NCBI RefSeq assembly: GCF_021284765.1
Contig: NZ_CP089924.1
Coordinates: 1,382,001 to 1,446,000, forward strand
Direction of reading: 5' to 3'
Source: Lysobacter sp. 5GHs7-4
GTDB taxonomy: Bacteria > Pseudomonadota > Gammaproteobacteria > Xanthomonadales > Xanthomonadaceae
Length of the DNA: 64,000 bases
Shown piece by piece: positions 1-10,320 of this stretch. Made by a program: the position numbers and the translations under genes. A model generated the notes under the pieces. The model saw nothing but the letters and a program-made list of their open reading frames with translations. It had not been told where the DNA came from and searched no databases. Numbering within the stretch: position 1 is the first letter of the stretch; each line of letters starts with the position of its first letter.

Positions 1-3000
1 CGTTACTGGCCCCTGCCCGAAGTCGTGCGCGCGCCCGATCCCGCGCTGGCCGCCAGCGAAGCGCCGGCCGCCGGCCGCATCGAGCTGCCGGAAGCGGCCG
101 AGATCGACGCCATGGTCGCCGGCCGCGCGCACCTGGATTACGTCGCGCCCGAAGCGTTGGTGCCGGCGCCGGTGGCGCCGCCCGTCGAGGCCGCGCCCGT
201 GGCCGAGACCGCGCCCGCCGCGGCCGAACTGCCGCGCCAGTCCGCGGACAGCGGCGGCTTCGCCCACAGCGAGGACATCGACGACGAGATCCGCGACATC
301 TTCCTGGAAGAATTCAAGGAAGAAATCGGCAACCTCGACGAGATGCTGCCGGCCTGGCGCGAAGCGCCGGACAACCTGGAGCGCCTGCATCCGATCCGTC
401 GCGTCTTCCACACCCTCAAGGGCAGCGGCCGCCTCGTCGGCGCCAAGACCCTGGGCGAGTTCAGCTGGAAGATCGAAAGCCTGCTCAACCGCGTGCGCGA
501 CCACGGCCGCGTGGTCAGCCCCGAGCTGATCGACCTGGTCGGACACGCGCATCGCGCGCTGCCGCAGCTGTACGCGGCGCTGCGCAACGAAGGTCCGATC
601 ACCGCCGATCTGGCCGGCATCGAGGCCCACGCCGACCTGCTCGCGACCGGCGAGGAAGCCTTCTACCGCCCGATGCACCTGGTCGCGCCCAGCGCGCCCG
701 CGCCGGAGATCCCGGCCGAAGCGCCGGCGGAGCCGGTGATCGAAGTGGCCGCCGAAGCGCCGGCCGCGGACGCGACCGAAGCGTTCGTGCTCGATGCCGA
801 GCCCGAGGCGCTGGAAGCCGCGCTCGAAGCCGAACCCGTCGCCGCGGCCGATGCCGCCGCCGACAGCGTGCCGGCCTCGGTCGACGCGGTGCTGCTGGAA
901 ATCCTCGACACCGAGGTCACCGGCCACCTGGTCACCATCCAGCGCTGGCTCGCCGCCGCGCAGGCCGCGCCGTCGCCCGCCGACGACGGCCTGCAGCGCG
1001 CGATCCACACCCTCAACGGCGCGTTCGCGATGACCGAAGTGCCGGTCATCACCGACGTGATCGCGCCCACCGAGGTCTACGTCAAGCGCCTGCTGGCCGC
1101 GGGCAGCCCGGCCAGCGACGAAGGCGTCGCCGCCATCGGCGCGGTCGCCATGGCGATCGAACGCACCCTGGCCAGCCTCAAGAACGAACCGCAGAGCGTG
1201 CCGGTGTTCCCCGGCCTGGCCGAGCGCATGATCGCGCTGCGCGACAGCCTGCCCGACGCGCGCTCGCACCTGCAGGTCGAAGAGCCGCATCTGGAAACGG
1301 TGGAGTCGGCGCAGTCGCCGTTCGCCGATGCCAGCCTGGACGCCGAACTCACCGCCCTGGACCTCAGCGAATTCGGCCAGCTCGACGAGCATGCGGTCGA
1401 AGCGCCGGCCGGTCTGGTGCGCGGCCACAGCGCCGCCGATCTGGACGCGCCGGAGCAGGAAACCTCCGCGGCGGGCGAATTCGTCGGCGTGATCGCCGGC
1501 GCCATCGCCTCCGCCATTCCCAACGACGACGCCCTGACGTCGGCCGCCGCGGCCGAAGCCGAGCGTGTGGCCGCGGAACAGGCCGAGGCCGAGCGCGCCG
1601 AAGCCGATCGCGTCGCGGCCGAGCAGGCCGAAGCCGAACGCGCCGAAGCCGAGCGTGTCGCGGCCGAGCAAGCCGAAGCCGAACGCCTCGCCGCCGAACA
1701 GGCCGAGATCGAGCGCGCCGAAGCCGAGCGTCTCGCCGCCGAGCAGGCCGAGACCGAACGCGCCGAAGCCGAACGCCTCGCCGCCGAGCAAGCCGAGTTC
1801 GAACGCGCCGAAGCCGAACGTCTCGCCGCCGAGCAGGCCGAGACCGAACGCGCCGAAGCCGAACGTCTCGCCGCAGAACAGGCCGAAGCCGAGCGCGCCG
1901 AAGCCGAACGCCTCGCCGCCGAGCAGGCCGAAGCCGAACGCGCCGAAGCCGAACGCCTCGCCACCGAGCAGGCCGAAGCCGAGCGCGCCGAAGCCGAACG
2001 CCTCGCCGCCGAACAGGCCGAAGCCGAACGCGCCGAAGCCGAACGCGCCGAAGCCGAACGCGCCGAAGCCGAACGCCTCGCCGGCGAGCAGGCCGAAGCC
2101 GAACGCGCCGAAGCCGAACGTCTCGCCGCCGAACAGGCCGAAGCCGAGCGCCTGGCCGAGGAAGAGCGCGAATACGCGCGTCTGGAAGCCGAGTACGCCG
2201 AAGCCGAGCGCGTCGCGCGCGAGCAGCAGGCGGCCGCGGAAGCCGCGATCGCCGCCGCATTGGCGCCGCCGGCCGACGCGCTGGCGCCGCTGCCGGCCGC
2301 GAACGACGAGGCTGCAGATTCCGAGCAGCTCGACTCCGAACAGCTCGATTCCGACTTCGCCGAGGCCGAACAGCCCGAAGCCGAACAGCCCGCAGCCATC
2401 GAGCTCGCGGCCGACGAAGCCGAAGAGCCCGACGCGCAGCCCGAAGCCGTGGCGCGCATGGTCGACGCCAACCCGGACCCGGACGAAGCCCTGGACCTGG
2501 CCGAGCTCGATCCCGAACTGGTCGACATCTTCGTCGAAGAGGCCGGCGACCTGCTCGACGAGGCCGACGGTCACGTGGTCCGTCTGCGCGAAGCGCCGAA
2601 CGAGCGCGAACCGCTGGTCGGCCTGCAGCACAGCCTGCACACGCTCAAGGGCAGCGCGCGCATGGCCGGCATCATGGCCGTGGGCGAACTCGGCCACGCC
2701 ATGGAGTCGCTGCTCGAGGCGGTGGTCGACCAGCGCAGCGAGCTCGGACGCGACGGCGTGCCCATGCTGGAGCGCGGTTTCGACCGCCTGCACGCGATGA
2801 TCACCCGGGTCGGCGCGCGTCGCGCGATCGCCATGCCCGAGGCGCTGATCGCCGAATTCGACGCCCGCGCGCGCGGCGAGATCTACACCGCGCCCACGCT
2901 GACCGACGACGGCACCATCATCCCGGCCAGCGCGCCCAAGGTCGAACTCAAGCCGCTGTCGGCGCCGATGGTGGAATTCGCCGCGGCCGACGACGACGAC

Positions 3001-4830
3001 ATCGGCGTGCGCGCGCCGCAGGAACAGGTGCGCATCCGCGCCGACCTGCTCGACCGCCTGGTCAACTACGCCGGCGAAGTCGCGATCTATCGCGCCCGCC
3101 TGGAACAGCAGCTGGGTGCGTTCCGCGGCGCCATCGCGGAAATGGCGCAGACCAACACGCGTATGCGCGATCAGCTGCGCCGCCTGGAAATCGAAACCGA
3201 GGCCCAGATCATCGCGCGTTACCAGCGCGAGGGCGACGCCAGCGACCAGTCCTTCGATCCGCTGGAACTCGACCGCTTCTCCAACCTGCAGCAGCTCTCG
3301 CGAGCGCTGTCGGAGTCCGCGGCCGACCAGGGCAGCTTGCAGACCACGCTGGACGATCTCACGCGCCAGTACGAAACCCTGCTGCTGCAACAGTCGCGCG
3401 TCAGCTCGGATCTGCAGGAAGGCCTCATGCGCACGCGCATGGTGCCGTTCGACGCGCTGCTGCCGCGCCTGCGCCGCGTCGTGCGCCAGGCCTCGGGCGA
3501 ACTGGGCAAGCAGGTACAGCTGAAGCTGGAAGGCACCCAGGGCGAACTCGACCGCAACGTGCTCGAGCGCATGACCGCGCCGCTGGAGCACATGCTCCGC
3601 AACGCCGTCGCGCACGGTCTGGAAGCGCCCGCGCAACGCAAGAAGGCCGGCAAGCCGGAAGAAGGCACGGTTCGCATCGCGGTACGCCGCGAAGGTTCCG
3701 AAGTCGTGCTGGAAGTGGCCGACGACGGCGCCGGTCTGAACCGCGCCGCGATCCGTCGCCGCGGCGAGGAACGCGGCCTGGTCCGCTCCGACGCGGTGCT
3801 GTCCGACAGCGACCTCGACGCGCTGATCCTGGAACCGGGCTTCTCCACCGCCGACGAGGTCAGCCGCCTGGCCGGCCGCGGCGTCGGCATGGACGTGGTC
3901 GCCAGCGAAGTGCGCCAGCTCGGCGGCACGCTCGACATCCAGTCGCGCCCCGGCCAGGGCGTCACCTTCACCCTGCGCCTGCCGCAGACGCTCGCGGTCA
4001 CCCAGGCGGTGTTCGTGCGCATCGGCGACACCACCTTCGCCGTGCCGATCGCCTCGGTGCGCGGCGTCGGCCGCATCGCCCGCGACGGCCTGGAGGCCGA
4101 AGGCGCGAGCTACCGTTACGGCGGCGAAGACTACGTCGTGCACGACCTGGGCCTGCTGCTGGGGCACGCGCCGGCCAAGGCCGAAGGCCAGTTGCAGATG
4201 CCGCTGCTGCTGATCCGCTCCGGCGATCTGCGCGCCGCGGTCACCGTCGATCAGGTCGTCGGCAACCGCGAAATCGTGGTCAAGCCGGTCGGCCCGCAGG
4301 TCGCCTCGGTGCCGGGCATCTTCGGCGGCACCATCATGGGCGACGGCCGCGTGGTCGTGATCCTCGACGTCGCGCCGCTGGTGCGCCGTCACGCCCTGCT
4401 GCCGCGCGATCACGTGCCGGTGCCGGTGGCGCCGGTCGAGACCCGCCGCGTGCCGCTGGTGATGGTGGTCGACGACTCGGTCACCATGCGCAAGGTCACC
4501 GGCCGCGTGCTGGAGCGCCACAACTTCGAGGTGCTCACCGCGAAGGACGGCCTGGATGCGCTGGAACGCATGACCGACGTGGTCCCCGACTTGATGCTGC
4601 TGGACATCGAAATGCCGCGCATGGACGGCTACGAGCTGGCCACGACGATGAAGAACGATGCGCGCCTGCGCGGCGTGCCGATCGTGATGATCACTTCGCG
4701 TACCGGCGACAAGCACCGTCAGCGCGCGTTCGAGATCGGCGTGGAACGCTACCTGGGCAAGCCTTACCAGGAGCCGGAACTGATGCGTAACGTGTTCGAA
4801 CTGCTGGGAATCGCGCGACACCATGAGTGA
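1..4830 (+). CDS. chpA: ChpA-type hybrid chemotaxis histidine kinase/response regulator (5' end missing)
   Basis: This is the kinase of the Chp chemosensory system that controls type IV pili. The reading frame is open from base 1, so the true start lies outside the window and more Hpt domains may precede it. Seen in order: an Hpt domain with phosphoacceptor His at 409-411 (FHTLKGS); a weaker Hpt-like domain with His at 1006-1008 (HTLNGA); a long Ala/Glu/Arg repeat region at 1552-2230; a third Hpt with His at 2638-2640 (LHTLKGS); the CheA dimerisation helices from about 3030; a HATPase domain ([15 protein letters not shown]) at about 3540-3990; a CheW-like domain from about 4000; and a C-terminal CheY-like receiver with acceptor Asp at 4603-4605 (LLDIEMP). 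The next gene overlaps the end by 8 bases, so the genes are co-transcribed. Multi-Hpt ChpA/PilL proteins are typical of Pseudomonas and xanthomonads. Confidence 0.93.
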   Translation, partial: RYWPLPEVVRAPDPALAASEAPAAGRIELPEAAEIDAMVAGRAHLDYVAPEALVPAPVAPPVEAAPVAETAPAAAELPRQSADSGGFAHSEDIDDEIRDIFLEEFKEEIGNLDEMLPAWREAPDNLERLHPIRRVFHTLKGSGRLVGAKTLGEFSWKIESLLNRVRDHGRVVSPELIDLVGHAHRALPQLYAALRNEGPITADLAGIEAHADLLATGEEAFYRPMHLVAPSAPAPEIPAEAPAEPVIEVAAEAPAADATEAFVLDAEPEALEAALEAEPVAAADAAADSVPASVDAVLLEILDTEVTGHLVTIQRWLAAAQAAPSPADDGLQRAIHTLNGAFAMTEVPVITDVIAPTEVYVKRLLAAGSPASDEGVAAIGAVAMAIERTLASLKNEPQSVPVFPGLAERMIALRDSLPDARSHLQVEEPHLETVESAQSPFADASLDAELTALDLSEFGQLDEHAVEAPAGLVRGHSAADLDAPEQETSAAGEFVGVIAGAIASAIPNDDALTSAAAAEAERVAAEQAEAERAEADRVAAEQAEAERAEAERVAAEQAEAERLAAEQAEIERAEAERLAAEQAETERAEAERLAAEQAEFERAEAERLAAEQAETERAEAERLAAEQAEAERAEAERLAAEQAEAERAEAERLATEQAEAERAEAERLAAEQAEAERAEAERAEAERAEAERLAGEQAEAERAEAERLAAEQAEAERLAEEEREYARLEAEYAEAERVAREQQAAAEAAIAAALAPPADALAPLPAANDEAADSEQLDSEQLDSDFAEAEQPEAEQPAAIELAADEAEEPDAQPEAVARMVDANPDPDEALDLAELDPELVDIFVEEAGDLLDEADGHVVRLREAPNEREPLVGLQHSLHTLKGSARMAGIMAVGELGHAMESLLEAVVDQRSELGRDGVPMLERGFDRLHAMITRVGARRAIAMPEALIAEFDARARGEIYTAPTLTDDGTIIPASAPKVELKPLSAPMVEFAAADDDDIGVRAPQEQVRIRADLLDRLVNYAGEVAIYRARLEQQLGAFRGAIAEMAQTNTRMRDQLRRLEIETEAQIIARYQREGDASDQSFDPLELDRFSNLQQLSRALSESAADQGSLQTTLDDLTRQYETLLLQQSRVSSDLQEGLMRTRMVPFDALLPRLRRVVRQASGELGKQVQLKLEGTQGELDRNVLERMTAPLEHMLRNAVAHGLEAPAQRKKAGKPEEGTVRIAVRREGSEVVLEVADDGAGLNRAAIRRRGEERGLVRSDAVLSDSDLDALILEPGFSTADEVSRLAGRGVGMDVVASEVRQLGGTLDIQSRPGQGVTFTLRLPQTLAVTQAVFVRIGDTTFAVPIASVRGVGRIARDGLEAEGASYRYGGEDYVVHDLGLLLGHAPAKAEGQLQMPLLLIRSGDLRAAVTVDQVVGNREIVVKPVGPQVASVPGIFGGTIMGDGRVVVILDVAPLVRRHALLPRDHVPVPVAPVETRRVPLVMVVDDSVTMRKVTGRVLERHNFEVLTAKDGLDALERMTDVVPDLMLLDIEMPRMDGYELATTMKNDARLRGVPIVMITSRTGDKHRQRAFEIGVERYLGKPYQEPELMRNVFELLGIARHHE
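1552..2230 (+). repeat. 45-bp tandem repeat coding an Ala/Glu/Arg helix inside chpA
   Basis: About 14-15 imperfect units of 45 bases (15 codons) stand in tandem, each built from 5-codon blocks such as AEAER and LAAEQ. The unit reads approximately [15 protein letters not shown], with one extra AEAER expansion near 2040-2075. The product should be a long, highly charged helix between Hpt domains 2 and 3. The 5/15-residue period is not a heptad, so a single stable alpha helix or a non-canonical coiled coil is more likely than a classical coiled coil. Near-identical DNA units make length variation between strains likely. Confidence 0.9.
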
Positions 4831-6415
4831 TTCGAGCAGACGCGTGGTACTGCTGGCGCGCGAAGGCGCGGCCCGCGACCGCTTGCGCGGCGCCTTGAAC
4901 GACGCTGGCGCGCAACTGGTATTGGAAGCCGATCCGACCCGACTGCAGCCGGCCGAGCTCAGCGCGGCCGCGCCGGACGTGGTGGTGGTGGCGCTGGATC
5001 AGGTCACCGAGGACGCGTTGGACCGTTTCGAAAGCGTGCTGGTCGATCCCTCGATCGAAGTGCTGTTCGAGGAAGCCGAGCTCGCCGCCGCCCGCGAAGG
5101 CTGGGACGCGGCGCGCTGGGTGCGCCACCTCAGCGCCAAGCTGCATCATCACAACGACGTGCTTCCGCCGGGCCGCGAGCCGGAGCCGGACCAGGCGCTG
5201 TTCGCGCCCGAGGCCGACCGGCCCTACGTGCCGCCGGTGCGCGAGGAAAGCTACGCGGGCTTCGATCCGGTCGCCGCCGAGATTCCCAGCGGCGGGCTGT
5301 CGTTCGTGCCCCACGATCACGTCGCCGAGCTGCCGCCGGCTCCGCCGGAGCAGCCCGTCGCCGAGGCGTCGTTCGAAGCCGCGCCGGAACCCGTGTCCGA
5401 GTTCGCGCCGATCGAGATCGAGGGCGCGCACGACACGACGCCGTTCGAGCACAAGCCGTTCGCCTCGACCTTCGACATCGACGCCGATCCCACCGCGCCG
5501 GCCAGCCCGGAAGCGCCGATCGAACTGGCGCCGTTCGAGTCCAGTTTCGATTTCGAGGCCGAGCCCGCCGCGGCCGCGCCCGCGCCGGTATCGCCACCGG
5601 CCGCCGAGGCGCCGGTGGTGATGTACTCGACCCAGTTCGAATTCGTGTCCGAGCGCGTGCCGCCGCCGCCGCTGCCGCCGCAGGACGAAACCGCCGCGCC
5701 CGCCGCGCCGGAGCCGGTGGCCGAGAAGGCCGTGCCGGTCGCGCCGGAGTGGGGCTTCGACGACGAAGCGCCGGCCCTGCGCGGCCAAGCCGAGCCGCGT
5801 GCGCGCGACAACGCCGACGGCAACATGCGGCGCGACCTGGACGCGATCGAACAACGCATTTCTTCGCTGGAGCTGGTCGACGACCGTCCAACCCAGGCCG
5901 TCGGCGGCGCCGTGCTGGTGTTGGCCGGCATCGGCGGCCCGGACGCGGTGCGCCAGCTGCTGGGCGCGATGCCCGAAGATTTCCCGCGCCCGCTGCTGGT
6001 GCAGCAGCGCCTGGACGGCGGCCGTTACGACAAGCTGGTCGCGCAGATGCAGCGCGCGACCTCGGTGCTGGTGAAGCTGGCCGAGCCGGGCTCGCGCGCG
6101 ATCGCCGGCATCATCTACATCCTGCCCGCAGGCGTCGGCATCAACGTCGGCGATTCCGGCATCCAGTTCAACGACGAAGGCAACGACGTGCTCGCGGCCC
6201 TGCCGCCGGCCGACAGCGCGGTGCTGATGCTCAGCGGCAGCGACCCGGCGCTGGTCGACGCGGCGATGAACCATGCCCGGGCCGGCGCGTTGGTCGCCGG
6301 TCAGGCGCCCGACGGCTGTTTCGACGCGGCCGCGCCCAACGCGCTGATCGCGCGCGGCGGCGATGCGGGCCAACCGGCCGAACTGGCCGCGCGCCTCGCC
6401 GCGCGCTGGTCCTGA
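4823..6415 (+). CDS. chpB: ChpB-like protein with degenerate CheB methylesterase domain
   Basis: The position between chpA and chpC and the C-terminal domain point to the CheB/ChpB family, which removes methyl groups from chemoreceptors. The N-terminal 110 residues look like a decayed receiver (strands VVLLA, DVVVVAL). A Pro/Glu/Ala-rich linker follows, then a CheB-like domain from about residue 360. The usual nucleophile motif A-S-T-G-G is here A368-G369-I370-G371-G372, and the usual catalytic His position (QHM) is Gln395. The spacing between these two positions is 26 residues, the same as Ser164 to His190 in Salmonella CheB. An Asp (474) is present near the third catalytic position. The protein is therefore probably not an active esterase and may act as an adaptor or sensor in the complex. 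It overlaps chpA by 8 bases. The symbol rests on position plus weak domain similarity. Confidence 0.72.
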   Translation: MSDSSRRVVLLAREGAARDRLRGALNDAGAQLVLEADPTRLQPAELSAAAPDVVVVALDQVTEDALDRFESVLVDPSIEVLFEEAELAAAREGWDAARWVRHLSAKLHHHNDVLPPGREPEPDQALFAPEADRPYVPPVREESYAGFDPVAAEIPSGGLSFVPHDHVAELPPAPPEQPVAEASFEAAPEPVSEFAPIEIEGAHDTTPFEHKPFASTFDIDADPTAPASPEAPIELAPFESSFDFEAEPAAAAPAPVSPPAAEAPVVMYSTQFEFVSERVPPPPLPPQDETAAPAAPEPVAEKAVPVAPEWGFDDEAPALRGQAEPRARDNADGNMRRDLDAIEQRISSLELVDDRPTQAVGGAVLVLAGIGGPDAVRQLLGAMPEDFPRPLLVQQRLDGGRYDKLVAQMQRATSVLVKLAEPGSRAIAGIIYILPAGVGINVGDSGIQFNDEGNDVLAALPPADSAVLMLSGSDPALVDAAMNHARAGALVAGQAPDGCFDAAAPNALIARGGDAGQPAELAARLAARWS

Positions 6416-6428
6416 GGAAGTCAACGAC

Positions 6429-6911
6429 ATGTCCGAGCAGAACACCCCCGTCGCCAGCGACATCCGAGGCGTGCTGATCCAGGTTTCCGGCGCGCGCCTG
6501 TTGCTGCCCAACGCCACCATCGCCGAGGTGCTGTCGTACGCGCCGCCGGAGCCGATCGCCGACGCCCCGCACTGGCTGCTGGGCCGTCTGCGCTGGCGCG
6601 GTTGGCAGTTGCCGCTGATCGCGTTCGCCGAAATGGCCGGGTTCGCGATGGAAAACGCCCAGCTCGGCAGCAAGGTGGTGGTGCTGAAGGCGCTGAGCGG
6701 CGATCCGCGCGCGCCGTACTTCGCGATGCTGACCCAGGGCTTCCCGCGCCTGGTCACGGTGTCGCAGGACGGTTTGCTGCTGGACGCGAACCAGGAAGGC
6801 ATACCGCAGGGCGTGCACGCGCGCGTGGTCCTCAACGAGGACGTGGCGTTCGTGCCCGACCTGGAAGCCGTCGAAGCCCTGATCGGCGGCGCGCTCGCGC
6901 AGGCCGCCTGA
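6429..6911 (+). CDS. chpC: ChpC-like CheW-domain adaptor protein
   Basis: A 160-residue protein made of a single CheW-like domain, which normally couples chemoreceptors to the CheA/ChpA kinase. The fold signature is visible: beta strands such as LIQVSGARLLLPNATIAEVL, followed by WLLGRLRWRGWQLPLI. The ATG at 6429 is preferred over upstream in-frame codons because GAGGAAG lies at the right distance (about 6413-6419) and the alternative would overlap chpB. It sits 13 bases after chpB and should be in the same operon. It could instead be a second PilI-like CheW; the position after chpA/chpB favours ChpC. Confidence 0.8.
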   Translation: MSEQNTPVASDIRGVLIQVSGARLLLPNATIAEVLSYAPPEPIADAPHWLLGRLRWRGWQLPLIAFAEMAGFAMENAQLGSKVVVLKALSGDPRAPYFAMLTQGFPRLVTVSQDGLLLDANQEGIPQGVHARVVLNEDVAFVPDLEAVEALIGGALAQAA

Positions 6912-6930
6912 GCCCAGCCTCGCGCGCGGC

Positions 6931-8016
6931 GTGGGCGTCACCGCGACCGCCGCCGCACCGCGTTACGCCTCGGTCGACGCGCTACGCGGCCTGACCGTCG
7001 CGGCGATGCTGCTGGTCAACAATCCCGGCGACTGGGGCCACGTCTACGCGCCCCTGCTGCACGCGCACTGGCACGGCTGCACGCCGACCGACCTGATCTT
7101 TCCGATGTTCCTGTTCATCGTCGGCGTATCGATCGCGCTGGCGCTGAATCCGCGCGTGCAACGCGGCGATGCGCGGCCCGCGCTGGCCCGTGGCGTGCTC
7201 GCGCGCGCCGCGCGCATCGTCGGCCTGGGCCTGCTGCTGCACCTGTGCGCGTGGTGGGCGTTCGATCTGGCCCATTACCGCGTCATGGGCGTGCTGCAGC
7301 GCATCGGCCTGTGTTTCGGCGCGGCCGGCTTGTGCGCGCTCTGGCTGCCGTCGCGCGCGCAATGGGGCGTGCTGATCGCGCTGATTGCTGGCTACGCCGT
7401 GCTGCTGGCCGGCGGCGGCAGCTACGAGCCTTACCTCAATCTCGCCAGCCGTTTCGACAGCCGGGTGCTGGGCGTCCACGTTTACGAACTGCAGGCGGGC
7501 AGCGGACGCGGCCACGATCCCGAGGGCTTGCTCAGCACGCTGGGCGCACTGGCGACCACGCTGCTGGGCCTGCGCGCGGGCGACTGGCTGCGCGCGGGCC
7601 GCATGCGCGCGCTGTGGATCGCCGGCGCTGCCTGCATGGCGCTGGGTTTTGCCGCGTCGTACGCGCAGCCGTTCAACAAGAACCTGTGGACGCCCGCCTA
7701 CGTGCTGTGGACCGGCGGCATCGCCTGCTGGGTGCTGGCCGCGTTCCATGTCGCGATCGACCGCCGCGGCTGGCCGGCGCTGGGCCGCGCGTTCGGCGTC
7801 AATGCGATCGCGGCCTATGCCGGCTCGGCGTTCCTGCTGTACGCGCTGGTCGCGGCCGGTGGGCTGGAACCCTTGTACCGGCATGCGTTCGCAGATTGGA
7901 TGACGCCGCGCTTCGGGCCGACCCTGCCGTCGCTGGCGTATGCCTTGGCCTTCGTCGCCTTGTGGTGGGCGGTGGTGCGGCTGCTGGACGCGCAGCGGAT
8001 CTATTTCAAGATTTAG
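6931..8016 (+). CDS. NagX-like multi-pass membrane acyltransferase (HGSNAT/DUF5009 family)
   Basis: A 361-residue polytopic inner-membrane protein with about ten hydrophobic segments. It begins RYASVDALRGLTVAAMLLVNNPG and has the family signature HWHGCTPTDLIFPMFLF near residues 45-65. The family includes heparan-alpha-glucosaminide N-acetyltransferase and bacterial NagX, which moves acetyl groups across the membrane onto amino sugars. The C-terminal end (QRIYFKI) also fits the family. The start is a GTG 19 bases after chpC, so it may be read through from the chp operon, although no functional link to pili is evident. The substrate cannot be told from sequence; in Xanthomonas relatives sit in N-acetylglucosamine-use clusters, but no such cluster is visible here. 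Confidence 0.8.
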   Translation: MGVTATAAAPRYASVDALRGLTVAAMLLVNNPGDWGHVYAPLLHAHWHGCTPTDLIFPMFLFIVGVSIALALNPRVQRGDARPALARGVLARAARIVGLGLLLHLCAWWAFDLAHYRVMGVLQRIGLCFGAAGLCALWLPSRAQWGVLIALIAGYAVLLAGGGSYEPYLNLASRFDSRVLGVHVYELQAGSGRGHDPEGLLSTLGALATTLLGLRAGDWLRAGRMRALWIAGAACMALGFAASYAQPFNKNLWTPAYVLWTGGIACWVLAAFHVAIDRRGWPALGRAFGVNAIAAYAGSAFLLYALVAAGGLEPLYRHAFADWMTPRFGPTLPSLAYALAFVALWWAVVRLLDAQRIYFKI

Positions 8017-8034
8017 CCGCCGGGGGCGCGGCAT

Positions 8035-8063
8035 GATGCAGTGAGCCGAGGGCGAACCGCATC
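8035..8063. repeat. Intergenic hairpin repeat, family A copy 1 (short)
   Basis: GATGCAGTGAGCC-GAGGGCGAACCGCATC forms an imperfect hairpin between two convergent genes (NagX-like on the plus strand, rsmE on the minus strand). It is related to the copies at 35093, 45411, 50215 and 59616. Confidence 0.75.
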
Positions 8064-8075
8064 GTCACCGCACGC

Positions 8076-8813
8076 CTAAGCCAAATCCCCGAACCGCGCC
8101 TGCAACGCCGCGATCGCCGCCAAGCCCGCGGTCTCGGTGCGCAGGATGCGCGGCCCCAGTCGCAGGCCGTTGAAGCCGGCCGCGCGCAACTGCTCGCGGT
8201 CCAAGGGCGACCAGCCGCCCTCCGGGCCGATGGCCAGATGGACCGGCGCGTCCGCCGGCACGCTCAAGGTCGAGAACGCGAGCTCGCCCTCCGGGTCCAG
8301 GATCAGCCGCAGCCCGCCGTCCGGCAACGCCGCCAACGCCGCGCTCAGCGACACCGGCGCAGCCACCTGCGGCACGCGCGCGCGGCCGCTCTGCTCGCAG
8401 GCCGAAGCGACCACGCTGCGCCAGTGCGCCAGCCGCTTCTCGGCGCGCGCCTCGTCCAGCTTGACCTCGCTACGCTGCGACCACAGCGGTCGCAGCTCGG
8501 CCACGCCCAACTCGGTCGCCTTCTGCAGGATCAGGTCCATCTTCTCGCCGCGCGCGATGCCCTGCAGCAGCACCAGGCGCAGCGGCGATTCGCGATCCAC
8601 CGCCTGGGCCGCATCGATGGCCACGCGCAGTTCGCGCTTGCCCAGCGCGACGATGCGCGCCGGATAGTCGTGGCCGTCGCCGTTGAACAACACGCAGGCG
8701 TCGCCAACGCCCAGCCGCAGCACCCGCGCCAGATGCGTGGCCGGGCCTTCCGGCAAGGCGATCTCGCTGCCGGCGCGCAGCGGCTGGTCGATATGCACGC
8801 GGGTCAGTCTCAT
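8076..8813 (-). CDS. rsmE: 16S rRNA (uracil1498-N3)-methyltransferase RsmE
   Basis: A 245-residue SPOUT-class enzyme that methylates U1498 of 16S rRNA using S-adenosylmethionine. Seen: the N-terminal PUA-like part (MRLTRVHIDQPL, HLARVLRLGVGD), the conserved KATELGVAELRPLWSQRSE segment, and the C-terminal knot motifs IGPEGGWSPLDREQL and LRLGPRILRTETA. The length is the family norm. The ATG at 8813 overlaps the bioA stop by 4 bases (ATGA), giving a coupled bioA-rsmE transcript. The downstream neighbour is convergent, with a hairpin repeat between them. Confidence 0.95.
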   Translation of the reverse strand: MRLTRVHIDQPLRAGSEIALPEGPATHLARVLRLGVGDACVLFNGDGHDYPARIVALGKRELRVAIDAAQAVDRESPLRLVLLQGIARGEKMDLILQKATELGVAELRPLWSQRSEVKLDEARAEKRLAHWRSVVASACEQSGRARVPQVAAPVSLSAALAALPDGGLRLILDPEGELAFSTLSVPADAPVHLAIGPEGGWSPLDREQLRAAGFNGLRLGPRILRTETAGLAAIAALQARFGDLA

Positions 8814-10231
8814 GCGCCGGCCTCCGCGACCGCGTGATCGATGGCTTCGCGCGTGGTGCGCGCGAGCAGTTCCAGCGCCTCGTCGTCGACGCAGTAGGGC
8901 GGCATCCAGTACAGCACGTCGCCCAGCGGGCGCAACAGCACGCCACGTTCCAGCGCCGCGCGGTACGCGCGCAGGCCGATCCGCGCCGAGGCTTCGAACG
9001 GCGTGCGCTTGTCGCCGCCACGGGTGAGCTCGAAGGCGACGATCATGCCGGCCTGGCGCACGTCGGCGACCTGCGCGTGCGCGGCCAGCGGCGCGGCCAG
9101 TTCGGCCATGCGCGCGGCGGTGGTGCGGTTGCGTTCGAGGATGCCGTCGCTGGCGAAGATGCCCTGCGCGGCCAGCGCCGCGGCGCAGGCCAGCGGGTTG
9201 CCGGTGTAGCTGTGCGAGTGCAGGAACGCGCGTTCGCGCGAATCGTCGAGGAAGCCGTCGTAGATGGCCTGGGTGCACAGCACCGCCGCCAGCGGCAGCG
9301 AGCCGCCGGTCAGGCCCTTGGACAGGCACAGCAGGTCGGGGGCGACGCCGGCCTGCTCGGAGGCGAACATCGTGCCGGTGCGGCCGAAGCCCACCGCGAT
9401 CTCGTCGGCGATCAGGAACACGCCGAACTCGTCGCACAGCGCGCGCACGTGGCGCAGATAGGAGGCATCGTGTATGCGCATGCCGCCGGCGCACTGCACG
9501 CGCGGCTCCAGGATCAGCGCGCAGACCTCGCCAGCGTGGCGCTCCAGCAGCGCGCGCAACCCGTCGGCCGCGTGCTGCGCGCGTTGCGCCGGGGTTTCGC
9601 CGGGCTCGCACAGGTAGGCGTCGGGCGAAGGCGCGAACAAGGCCTCGGCCAGCAGCGGCGCATACACGCGTCGGTACAGCGGAATATCGCCGACCGCGAG
9701 CGCGCCCAAGGTTTCGCCGTGATAGCCGTTGTCCAGCGCGATGAACTTGGTGCGGCCGTTCTCGCCGCGGTTGCGGAACCAGTGGAAGGCCATCTTCAGC
9801 GCCACCTCGACGCCGGCCGAACCGTTGTCGGCGTAGAACACCTTGGCCAGCGGCGCCCGCCCGGGTTCGCGCGGCGCGATCCGCAGCAACTGCTCGGCCA
9901 GCTCCACCGCCGGCGCGTGCGAGCAACCGGCCAGGATCACGTGCTCCAGCGTGCCTGCCTGGGCCGCGATCGCCTGGGCGATGCGCGGCTCGGCGTGGCC
10001 GAACAGATTGGTCCACCAACTGGAGATGGCGTCCAGGTAGCGGCGCCCGTCGCGGCCGATCAGCCACGGCCCCTGGCCGCTGGCGATGGGCAGCAAGGGC
10101 AGGGTGTCGGGGTGTTCGCGCATCTGGGTGCACGGGTGCCAGAGCACGGCGAGGTCGCGTTTGCGCCAGGCGTCGGCCTCGGAAGCGCCGCCCTCTGCTA
10201 GCATCGCGGCATGCTGATTCGTATCTTGCAT
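8810..10231 (-). CDS. bioA: Adenosylmethionine-8-amino-7-oxononanoate aminotransferase (biotin synthesis)
   Basis: A PLP-dependent class III aminotransferase that converts KAPA to DAPA in biotin synthesis with SAM as amino donor. Family marks: WHPCTQM near the N terminus, SSWWTNLFGH, DNGSAGVEVALKMAFHW, LIADEIAVGFGRTG and the Schiff-base Lys305 in LSKGLTGG. The start is set at 10231 (MQDTNQ), giving 473 residues; an in-frame ATG at 10267 would add 12 residues and a later Met about 10 residues in is also possible, because no strong ribosome site singles one out. bioA stands apart from other biotin genes here and is coupled to rsmE. It is divergent from nudE, with about 90 bases of shared promoter region. 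Confidence 0.93.
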   Translation of the reverse strand: MQDTNQHAAMLAEGGASEADAWRKRDLAVLWHPCTQMREHPDTLPLLPIASGQGPWLIGRDGRRYLDAISSWWTNLFGHAEPRIAQAIAAQAGTLEHVILAGCSHAPAVELAEQLLRIAPREPGRAPLAKVFYADNGSAGVEVALKMAFHWFRNRGENGRTKFIALDNGYHGETLGALAVGDIPLYRRVYAPLLAEALFAPSPDAYLCEPGETPAQRAQHAADGLRALLERHAGEVCALILEPRVQCAGGMRIHDASYLRHVRALCDEFGVFLIADEIAVGFGRTGTMFASEQAGVAPDLLCLSKGLTGGSLPLAAVLCTQAIYDGFLDDSRERAFLHSHSYTGNPLACAAALAAQGIFASDGILERNRTTAARMAELAAPLAAHAQVADVRQAGMIVAFELTRGGDKRTPFEASARIGLRAYRAALERGVLLRPLGDVLYWMPPYCVDDEALELLARTTREAIDHAVAEAGA

Positions 10232-10320
10232 CGGGACATTATGGGAGTTCCGGGCCCGTCCATCCATGGACGCAGTCTGGCGTCTTCCGCGTCACCCACG
10301 CGCATCGCCGGAGCGGCGAG

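Noticed and set aside
1552..2230. Tandem repeat considered as a CRISPR array
   Set aside because: Units are contiguous without spacers and lie in frame in a coding gene.
1077..2528. Long Ser/Ala/Arg open frame (483 codons) on the minus strand across the repeat region, and similar ones at 1364-2260 and 1565-2800
   Set aside because: These are mirror frames of the chpA repeat: low-complexity sequence caused by the 45-base units, with the plus-strand kinase clearly real.
4691..6835. 714-codon open frame opposite chpB and chpC
   Set aside because: High-GC DNA leaves long antisense frames open; the sequence is His/Arg/Gly-rich without any domain and runs through three real genes.
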